From Verrucomicrobiota bacterium (GTDB taxonomy: Bacteria > Verrucomicrobiota > Verrucomicrobiia > Chthoniobacterales > Terrimicrobiaceae), in NCBI GenBank assembly GCA_026398285.1, contig JAPLTI010000258.1:1-17196 (forward strand): DNA of 17,196 bases, in the 5' to 3' direction. A model generated the notes under the pieces. That model made no database searches and was not told the DNA's origin. It saw only the letters and a list, made by a program, of their open reading frames with translations. The position numbers and the translations under genes were made by a program. Shown here piece by piece: positions 8,056 to 13,705 of the stretch. The first letter of the stretch is position 1. Each line of letters starts with the position of its first letter.

Positions 8056-9980
8056 GTGAAGTTGTATTTTTGAATGGGAGAGGGTTTTATTTGATTTTGT
8101 AATTGGCCATTGGCATCGACGAGGGAATGGATATGCACCTCGCATTGAGACAGGGCTGCCAGCAGATCGATGTCGCCCCACGCGAGGATGCCAGGCACGT
8201 AGATGCTGTAACGCTGGGTGAGGGGAGACGTGGTGACCACATAGCTGGAAAGCATACGCTCCACGCTCACGCTGGAAAAGTGAGGCTCCAGTGCCGCAGC
8301 GGCGAGTGCGGCAATCGCGGCTTCTTCAAATCCCAGTAAATGAATTTTGACTGTGTCCCTTTGCTTCAAAATGGCTGCAATGGCGAAAACATCTTTCACC
8401 CATTGACCCATGATTGTATGCCCGAGCCAGAGTGCGGCGCGTGCCACGTGGAGGTCATCTGTGAATTCCTCGTAATCCCACTTCAGTTCGCCCGTATGCC
8501 GCAAATCGGCGAGACAAACCGCTCCGCCTGCATGGAGGATTTTTTGCACGGATGGCTCATTCAGGGCCAGGGATTTGTTGCCTCCGTGGATGGCAATGGT
8601 CACCTCAGACGGCTTTCTCCCTTCCGGATAAACCAGCAGGCAGGGAATGAGAACATTCGCCTCCGGTGACACAGAGAATTTTTCGATTTGGTAGCCGCCT
8701 TCCAAACTTTTGATGGGCCTGCTGGTTTGCAAGACATCCGGTCCACTTGGGAAATGGATGAGCTTTTTGAATTCCTGCCGCTTTTGTTCGGCATCCATGC
8801 TTTCTTCCTTCGGGAAGCTGTTTTTACACTCCTGGGTGCGAAGCGCGGAATAGGCAAAGAGCGAGCGCACCTCCGCAGGACGCGAGGAGCCGGGGAAACA
8901 CATCAACTCACTTTCCGGGAATTCGTTCACTTCGGGAAGGATGCGTGGAAGGGAATTCTCCTCTCCTTTCAGCCAGTATTTGAACCAGCCGTGCATGTGC
9001 GTCTGGAATTCGTCAAAATACCCATGCGGGTGATCGAGCAGCTGATAGGAGATTTTTTCAGTGGCCCCGTAGAGGTCATAAATTTTTCGCGCACTGTGAA
9101 AGGAGCGGAGCATTTCCTCGAAGGTAAACGCCGCGTTTTTCTCTCTCTTGGCGGTGAGGATCAGTAAAGGATTCGGAGCGATCAGACCAAGGGGACCCCA
9201 CGTCTCAGTGAGTGTGAGGCCGAAGGGAAGCGTTTCGCACCAGCAATTATAGTTCGTAACGTAGGACTCGAATGTGCCAATCGAGACGACGGGAACCGAG
9301 GCCTTGATGCGCGGATCGATCGCGGAAATCCACAAGGTTTGGTTGCCTCCACCACTTGCTCCCGTAGCGCCGATCTTTTCGCGATTCACTTCAGGCAGCG
9401 ACTCTAAAAAATCAATCCCGCGTATATTGTCATAAAGCTGGACGCCAAGAAGTGTTTCTCCAACAGACAGAAGTGATGTGCCCTGATGGTGGCCGTGGTA
9501 TTCAAATTGTCCCGCTTCTGTGGAGCGTTCCCCGGCGCCAATGGCATCGGGGCTCAAGACGACGAAACCTTCTTTGGCGAGTCGTTGACAGCGCATCGCG
9601 ACAGCCGGGGCCACTTTTCCCTCATGCCAATGCCCGTGCATGTTGAGAATCGCGGGAAATGGTCCCGCCCCCTGCGGGCGATACAAAAGGGCTGTCACTC
9701 GCAAGCCGGGGCGGCTTTGGTAAGTCACTTTCTGAATGCTGTATCCATCCTGCTCGATCGTGCCATGCACGCGGACATCCAAATCCACAGGACTGGGAAA
9801 GCTTCCAACCGACTCTTTGATGCTTGTTCTCAGCGATTCTCGAAAATCCAACCAATCCGCCAATGTGGCTGGCGGTTGATGCAACTGGTGGAGTAACCGG
9901 GCTTCTTGCCGCATGACATCCTTCAAAATCGAAGCACCCGACTCGGGCCAGATGTTTGTTTCGAGGGTGATGTTGTTCAT
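8052..9980 (-). CDS. two-lobed alpha/beta hydrolase, acetyl-xylan-esterase-like, second lobe degenerate
   Basis: First gene of the left unit, 642 residues. The first alpha/beta hydrolase lobe (about 85-340) has the oxyanion segment NMHGHWHEGK (113-122), the nucleophile elbow GATGASGGG (Ser209) and LLDHPHGY (catalytic His317 or His319). This pattern belongs to the acetyl xylan esterase/dienelactone hydrolase-like group common in Planctomycetes and Verrucomicrobia. A second lobe (about 425-635) repeats the fold order with TIAIHGGNK (461-469) and an elbow written LLGFEEAA, where Glu552 replaces the serine. No matching His is clear, so this lobe is probably non-catalytic. No signal peptide is seen, so it is probably cytoplasmic. 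An AGGA sequence sits about 9 bp before the ATG, one of the few plausible ribosome binding sites in the window. The deacylation role is inferred from family and from five neighbouring carbohydrate-active genes. Confidence 0.85.
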   Translation of the reverse strand: MNNITLETNIWPESGASILKDVMRQEARLLHQLHQPPATLADWLDFRESLRTSIKESVGSFPSPVDLDVRVHGTIEQDGYSIQKVTYQSRPGLRVTALLYRPQGAGPFPAILNMHGHWHEGKVAPAVAMRCQRLAKEGFVVLSPDAIGAGERSTEAGQFEYHGHHQGTSLLSVGETLLGVQLYDNIRGIDFLESLPEVNREKIGATGASGGGNQTLWISAIDPRIKASVPVVSIGTFESYVTNYNCWCETLPFGLTLTETWGPLGLIAPNPLLILTAKREKNAAFTFEEMLRSFHSARKIYDLYGATEKISYQLLDHPHGYFDEFQTHMHGWFKYWLKGEENSLPRILPEVNEFPESELMCFPGSSRPAEVRSLFAYSALRTQECKNSFPKEESMDAEQKRQEFKKLIHFPSGPDVLQTSRPIKSLEGGYQIEKFSVSPEANVLIPCLLVYPEGRKPSEVTIAIHGGNKSLALNEPSVQKILHAGGAVCLADLRHTGELKWDYEEFTDDLHVARAALWLGHTIMGQWVKDVFAIAAILKQRDTVKIHLLGFEEAAIAALAAAALEPHFSSVSVERMLSSYVVTTSPLTQRYSIYVPGILAWGDIDLLAALSQCEVHIHSLVDANGQLQNQIKPSPIQKYNFT

Positions 9981-10035
9981 GCTTGCAAATCCTGACCCAA
10001 CGGCTGCTCCGAGTCAGTAGGATGAGAATTTTTAT

Positions 10036-10064
10036 AGCATACCTGCATGACCAAGAATCTCCAA
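10036..10064 (-). promoter_or_regulatory. candidate promoter for the leftward unit
   Basis: On the minus strand TTGGAG (10059-10064) and TATGCT (10036-10041) are separated by 17 bp, and an A/T-rich run (ATAAAAATT) follows. The ATG at 9980 lies about 55 bp downstream. The -10 matches four of six consensus positions and the -35 only three, so this is a weak housekeeping-sigma candidate judged by eye. Confidence 0.3.
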
Positions 10065-10103
10065 TTAAAGCTCTGCTGCGGTCCTCTTCAAGTAGCGCAA
10101 TTA

Positions 10104-10120
10104 GGTCATATTTCCTGACC
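10104..10120. repeat. short inverted repeat GGTCA-N7-TGACC
   Basis: Perfect 5-bp arms GGTCA (10104-10108) and TGACC (10116-10120) flank a 7-bp A/T-rich centre in the divergent intergenic region. The spacing would suit a dimeric repressor or activator, but arms this short can occur by chance. It lies about 40 bp upstream of the candidate leftward promoter. Confidence 0.25.
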
Positions 10121-10247
10121 AGTTGAAACCATTTGGAGCCATTCGTTCAAAAGCCCAGCCCGGAAGCTGGATCTTCGTGTCAAAAGGAAATCCATGGTAT
10201 TATTAGCGAACCAGTCTCTTTTCGATCCGCAGCGACTAAAAAGCAAA

Positions 10248-10281
10248 TCAAATGTGCGAATAAAGTTCAAATGTGCGAATA
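10248..10281 (+). repeat. tandem 15-bp direct repeat, possible activator binding site
   Basis: TCAAATGTGCGAATA occurs at 10248-10262 and again, exactly, at 10267-10281. The period is 19 bp with a 4-bp spacer. The repeat lies about 80-110 bp upstream of the plus-strand operon's first ATG and just upstream of its weak promoter-like hexamers. Direct repeats of this size and phasing are typical of AraC-type activator sites; no regulator gene is present in the window. The repeat is seen directly; its function is inferred. Confidence 0.55.
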
Positions 10282-10358
10282 TCGATTTCATGATTGCAGT
10301 TCCTGTCTTCAGCGGGTAGCGTGGTGAAGTTCTCTAACAAACCCCGTATTTTCGAACC

Positions 10359-11225
10359 ATGAGCGATTTTCGACTGGCTATTTTAGGTTGCAGTGTAGGC
10401 AACGGGCACCCGTATTCGTGGAGCGCCATGTTCAATGGCTATGACCGCGAGAGGATGACCAAAGAATGTCCCTTCCCGGGAATTCCTGCCTACCTCAACA
10501 AAGAGCCGAGCGAAAATCTGCGAGTGGCGGGAGCAAAAGTGACACATATTTGCTGCACCGGAAATGGGGAGTTCACCGCTGAACATGTTTCCCAGTGCGC
10601 TCACATCCCACAGGTGGTGCAGAATCCAACGGACGTCATTGGCCATGTCGATGCTGTGCTCATTGCAACGGATATCGGAGACGAGCATGTCGAGCGCGCC
10701 CGGCCTTTTGTCGAGGCAGGGGTGCCGGTTTTCATCGACAAGCCACTTGTGAACAACGCTGATGATCTCAAGGTTTTTGCGAAATGGGTCGCCGAGGGCA
10801 AGCCCATCATGTCCTCCAGCGCGATGCGTTACGCGAAGGAGTTTCACCCTTACCACCGGTCCACAAATGAACTCGGGGACTTGCGCTTTCTGAGTATCAC
10901 CACGCCGAAGAGTTGGGAGGCCTATGGCATTCATGCTTTGGAAAGTGTCTATCCCATAGTGGGGCCCGGATTTTTGAGTGTTCGCAATACCGGCACACCG
11001 GAGCGGAATATTGTGCACATCAAGCACCGCCGGGGCGTGGATTTGGTTGTTGTGGCCAGCGCGGATATGTATGGGGGCTTCGGATGTTTACAGATTTGCG
11101 GAACGCACGGCAAAGTGCAGTTGGCTTTCAGCGATACCTTTTTTGCGTTCAGATCGCAGTTGGAAGCCTTTGTCGGATTCCTTTCCAGCGGAATCCCTCC
11201 CTATCCGATCTCCGAGACCGTATAG
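10359..11225 (+). CDS. Gfo/Idh/MocA family oxidoreductase, apparently cut short by an in-frame TAG
   Basis: First gene of the plus-strand operon. It reads 288 residues to TAG (11223-11225), but the same frame continues for 27 further codons to TAA at 11307-11309. The N-terminal Rossmann region starts LAILGCSVGNGHPYSW (6-21), an unusual form of the glycine-rich NAD(P) loop. FIDKPL (125-130) is the family's EKP-type motif, with Lys128 near the nicotinamide. WEAYGIHALE (186-195) places His192 at the usual catalytic position. Family members oxidise or reduce sugar hydroxyls with NAD(P). The reading ends ISETV, and the frame beyond TAG (LMQLVIGGLISR then GGREV) is a standard Gfo/Idh C-terminus, where ETxELM is expected. 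A single G-to-T change of GAG would explain the stop. The next gene starts 6 bp after the TAA, as if 11309 were the original end. Confidence 0.85.
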   Translation: MSDFRLAILGCSVGNGHPYSWSAMFNGYDRERMTKECPFPGIPAYLNKEPSENLRVAGAKVTHICCTGNGEFTAEHVSQCAHIPQVVQNPTDVIGHVDAVLIATDIGDEHVERARPFVEAGVPVFIDKPLVNNADDLKVFAKWVAEGKPIMSSSAMRYAKEFHPYHRSTNELGDLRFLSITTPKSWEAYGIHALESVYPIVGPGFLSVRNTGTPERNIVHIKHRRGVDLVVVASADMYGGFGCLQICGTHGKVQLAFSDTFFAFRSQLEAFVGFLSSGIPPYPISETV

Positions 11226-11309
11226 CTCATGCAACTTGTGATCGGTGGCCTCATCAGTCGAAACGAAGGAGGGCGGGAAGTGGCTCTTGAAGAAATCTCG
11301 GCATATTAA
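11226..11309 (+). pseudogene. detached C-terminal segment of the Gfo/Idh oxidoreductase, in frame after TAG
   Basis: These 27 codons plus TAA are in the same frame as the oxidoreductase and encode the amphipathic helix and GG-containing tail that normally close this fold. It is too short to be a separate gene, although an ATG at 11229 exists. It would be translated only by readthrough, after correction of a sequence error, or in strains without the mutation. A full-length product would be 316 residues. Confidence 0.75.
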
Positions 11310-11315
11310 AAATCT

Positions 11316-12140
11316 ATGATACATCAACGACCCAGTCGCCTTCTGAAGCTCCTGGCTGAAGGGCAGATAGCTAAAACCCTCAAGATCAATCTCTCGGACC
11401 CTCGAGTCATCGAGATCGCTGGTCTCTCGGGTCTGGATGGAGTGTGGATCTGCAATGAACACGTTCCGAATGATTGGATCGGACTCGAAAACATGATTCG
11501 AGCGGCTCGGGTTCATGATATGGATTCCTTCGTGCGTGTGGCCAAGGGAAGCTATAGCGATTACGTCAAGCCGTTTGAAGCCGATGCGACCGGCATTATT
11601 GTGCCACATGTCGAGACGGAGGAGGAGGCGCGCCAGATTGTGGATTGGGTTCGCTTTTATCCACAGGGCAAGCGTGCGCTGGACGGCGGGAATACCGATG
11701 GACAGTTCTGCCTCATGCCGATGGAAAGCTACTTGGAATACTCGAACCGGGAGAAAGTGGTTATTCTCCAAATCGAGTCCCCCGAGGGGCTTGAAAATGT
11801 CGAAAAAATTGCGGCCGTTCCGGGATTCAATGGCATTCTCTTCGGTCCTGGAGATTTTAGCCATCGCATTGGCAAGACCGGTCAACTGGATGATCCACAA
11901 GTCGTGGCAGCGCGCAAACGCGTGGCAGCAGCGGCTCTCAAGAATGGCAAGTTTGCGATGGCTGCCGGTCTCATCGCGCCTTTTGCCGAGCTCATTGCCG
12001 ATGGCATCAGGGTTTTCAACGCCGGTTCGGATGTGGTTGCTCTTGGGGCTTATATGAAACAAAGATTGGAACTCTTCCAGGAGCATATCGAAGCACTTCC
12101 TTCGGAACTGAAGCCCGCCACCCGTTCGCCTTATGTCTAA
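11316..12140 (+). CDS. HpcH/HpaI family class II aldolase
   Basis: A 274-residue TIM-barrel aldolase. Visible family motifs are CNEHVPND (catalytic-base His49), FVRVAKGS (Arg74, pyruvate carboxylate binding), ATGIIVPHVETEEEAR (91-106), LQIESPEG (metal ligand Glu154) and LFGPGDFS (metal ligand Asp180). These enzymes use a divalent metal to split 2-keto-3-deoxy or 4-hydroxy-2-oxo acids into pyruvate and an aldehyde; relatives include 4-hydroxy-2-oxoheptanedioate and 2-keto-3-deoxy-L-rhamnonate aldolases. The segment between the barrel motifs (RALDGGNTDGQF, about 120-131) differs from the usual RG-N motif region, so the substrate cannot be assigned. The gene starts 6 bp after the ancestral oxidoreductase stop and overlaps the next gene by 8 bp. 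With the flanking dehydrogenases it fits a sugar-acid or ulosonic-acid pathway. It could also be a lyase of biosynthetic use. Confidence 0.9.
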   Translation: MIHQRPSRLLKLLAEGQIAKTLKINLSDPRVIEIAGLSGLDGVWICNEHVPNDWIGLENMIRAARVHDMDSFVRVAKGSYSDYVKPFEADATGIIVPHVETEEEARQIVDWVRFYPQGKRALDGGNTDGQFCLMPMESYLEYSNREKVVILQIESPEGLENVEKIAAVPGFNGILFGPGDFSHRIGKTGQLDDPQVVAARKRVAAAALKNGKFAMAAGLIAPFAELIADGIRVFNAGSDVVALGAYMKQRLELFQEHIEALPSELKPATRSPYV

Positions 12141-12918
12141 AATTCCTTCTTTTTCTCTCGAAGGCAAGGTCATCCTTCAATTCGGAGGCACGGGCCTTCT
12201 CGGGCGTTCACTCGTCGCCTCACTTTCAGCTTCCGGCGCCAGCTTGGTTGTGGCTTCGCGCAACAGGTCGGCATTGGAGTCGCTGGCATCTTCGGAATCC
12301 ACCGACGGTGCTCCTGTCTCGATCGAGGAAGTGGATATTGTTAACGAGGCTTCGCTTCACGCATTGAAAGATCGCGTGTTAAAGCAACACGGTCGCATCG
12401 ACGGGATTGTTTTCAATGCCGTCAGTCGTCCGATGGCGAGTCTGACTGATGCGTTGTCGGCTTGGCGCGAATCGATGGAAACCAATGCGACGGGATTTTT
12501 TGCCACGGCCCGGATTTTTGGAGATGCCATGGCTGAGCGCAAATCAGGCAGCATCGTGAATATCGCTTCCATGCAGGGTATGGTCGGTGTAAATCCCTGG
12601 CTTTACGAAGGAACAACCATGACCTCGGCACCGGATTACTTCTTCCACAAAGGCGGCATGATCAACCTCACTCGCTATCTGGCTTCGCACTATGGGCCGA
12701 ACGGAGTAAGAGTGAATGTCGTCTCGCCGGGAGGAATTTTCAACCCTGAAAAACCTCAAAGCGACGCCTTTCTGGCTCGCTATGCGAAGATGACCATGCT
12801 GGGTCGCATGGCCGAGGCTCGTGAGATCGGAGGCTCGGTGGTTTTTTTACTCAGCGACGCATCCACTTATATCACGGGTGCAAATTTACCAATTGATGGA
12901 GGATACACTGCAAAATGA
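12133..12918 (+). CDS. short-chain dehydrogenase/reductase (SDR), first of a tandem pair
   Basis: A 261-residue classical SDR. It shows the nucleotide loop FGGTGLLGR (17-25), NAVS in place of NNAG (95-98), Asn118, the catalytic serine region NIASMQG (Ser146), the YxxxK pair Tyr169/Lys173 and the C-terminal ITGANLPIDGGYTAK. The serine-to-tyrosine distance (23 residues) is longer than usual because of an insertion (WLYEGTTMTSAPD) resembling PtmA-type SDRs of nonulosonate or polysaccharide clusters. The product should be an NAD(P)-dependent sugar or sugar-acid oxidoreductase; direction and substrate are unknown. The ATG overlaps the aldolase end by 8 bp, and the gene ends in a 4-bp ATGA overlap with the second SDR. 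This indicates coupled translation and probably one pathway. Confidence 0.92.
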   Translation: MSKIPSFSLEGKVILQFGGTGLLGRSLVASLSASGASLVVASRNRSALESLASSESTDGAPVSIEEVDIVNEASLHALKDRVLKQHGRIDGIVFNAVSRPMASLTDALSAWRESMETNATGFFATARIFGDAMAERKSGSIVNIASMQGMVGVNPWLYEGTTMTSAPDYFFHKGGMINLTRYLASHYGPNGVRVNVVSPGGIFNPEKPQSDAFLARYAKMTMLGRMAEAREIGGSVVFLLSDASTYITGANLPIDGGYTAK

Positions 12919-13694
12919 AAAATATACTGTCTTTAGAAGGAAAACGAATTTGGGTAACGGGAGGCGCTGGCTACTTGGGCTCGGCGATCACCCAAGCGCT
13001 TGATGACGCTGGCGCTAAAGTGCTTTGCTTTGATATGTTTGGCCGCGCTGCCGCTTTTGTGGAGAGCCACAATCTCAAGAACACGGTCGGACGGGATTTT
13101 GATTTCAGCAATGTCGATGGATTGCCGGAATTTGTGCGAGAAATGGTCTTGGAGCATGGAGTTCCAGATGGCGTGGCACACCTTGCCTTTGCATCATCAT
13201 CCGGAAAAAAACTTGAAGAAATTGATGCCGAGTGTTTTAATAAAACATTCGATCTCACGCTCGCGCCCGCATTTGTCCTCTGCCGCGAGTTGGCTGGGCA
13301 CATGAAGCCGAGAGGTTTGGGCAGTATTGTGCTCTTTTCCAGCATGTATGGTGTCGTGGCTCCTGATCCCCGCATCTATGCCGCGCCCATGACCCCGAAC
13401 CCTATTGACTATGGCGCAGCCAAGGCCGCGATTCTCCAGCTCTCGCGTTATCTCGCTGTGCATTATGGACCGGACGGAATCCGATTCAATTGCGTAACCC
13501 CTGGGCCGTTTCCCAATCCTGCGGTTCAGGAGAACCACCCGCAATTCATCCAAGACCTTTCAAACAAAACAGCCTTGAATCGCGTGGGAGTGAACACCGA
13601 GATCGTTGGCCCCACACTTTTCCTGCTTTCCGACAGTGCCTCTTTCGTCACAGGTCACAGCCTGATGGTGGATGGCGGTTGGACGGCTTGGTAA
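12915..13694 (+). CDS. short-chain dehydrogenase/reductase (SDR), second of a tandem pair
   Basis: A 259-residue SDR with WVTGGAGYLGS (13-23), the serine segment VLFSSMYG (Ser142/143), the Tyr166/Lys170 pair in IDYGAAK, and the C-terminal VTGHSLMVDGGWTAW. The usual Asp-rich NNAG region reads HLAFASSS (89-96), a departure from the consensus. Like its upstream neighbour it has a long insertion between Ser and Tyr (IYAAPMTPNPID), which marks both as one SDR subgroup and suggests duplication followed by divergence. Its ATG overlaps the upstream stop as ATGA. GGAGG lies at 12898-12902, 12 bp before the ATG, so it is only a loosely spaced ribosome binding site. It is the last gene of the operon; only 11 bp separate it from the convergent stop at 13706. 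An NAD(P)-dependent sugar-acid reaction is inferred. Confidence 0.92.
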   Translation: MKNILSLEGKRIWVTGGAGYLGSAITQALDDAGAKVLCFDMFGRAAAFVESHNLKNTVGRDFDFSNVDGLPEFVREMVLEHGVPDGVAHLAFASSSGKKLEEIDAECFNKTFDLTLAPAFVLCRELAGHMKPRGLGSIVLFSSMYGVVAPDPRIYAAPMTPNPIDYGAAKAAILQLSRYLAVHYGPDGIRFNCVTPGPFPNPAVQENHPQFIQDLSNKTALNRVGVNTEIVGPTLFLLSDSASFVTGHSLMVDGGWTAW

Positions 13695-13705
13695 AAGGCC
13701 TAATA

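Larger units (their letters stand above)
9981..10358. promoter_or_regulatory. divergent intergenic region between the esterase/glycosidase unit and the aldolase operon
   Basis: This 378-bp stretch holds no convincing gene. A 61-codon minus-strand reading frame inside it (10106-10291) has no family features and sits where control sites are expected. It must contain the promoters of both divergent operons. It carries a 15-bp direct repeat (10248-10281), a small inverted repeat GGTCA-N7-TGACC (10104-10120), a short hairpin CCAGC-N6-GCTGG (10155-10170) and promoter-like hexamers for both directions. For the plus strand the best hexamer pair is TTGCAG (10294-10299) and TAGCGT (10317-10322) with 17-bp spacing. 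It is poor, as expected if an activator is needed. No Shine-Dalgarno sequence precedes the ATG at 10359. Confidence 0.6.

Noticed and set aside
8056..8181. A 42-residue N-terminal extension of the glycosidase.
   Set aside because: It lies inside the upstream hydrolase gene in another frame. The ATGA overlap at 8052-8055 gives a natural start.
10155..10170. The hairpin CCAGC-N6-GCTGG as a terminator or attenuator.
   Set aside because: A 5-bp stem without a T-run is too weak and it sits upstream of both candidate promoters' genes; likely chance.
10106..10291. A 61-codon minus-strand reading frame in the divergent region.
   Set aside because: It shows no domain, signal or ribosome binding site, and it overlaps the direct repeat and likely control sites.
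11223..11225. TAG read as a sense codon (recoded stop or pyrrolysine).
   Set aside because: Other genes in the window end properly at TAG, the codon position expects Glu, and no recoding structure is obvious. Mutation or sequence error is simpler.
13695..13705. A bidirectional terminator between the convergent operons.
   Set aside because: Only 11 bp separate the stops and no GC-rich stem with a T-run is visible there.
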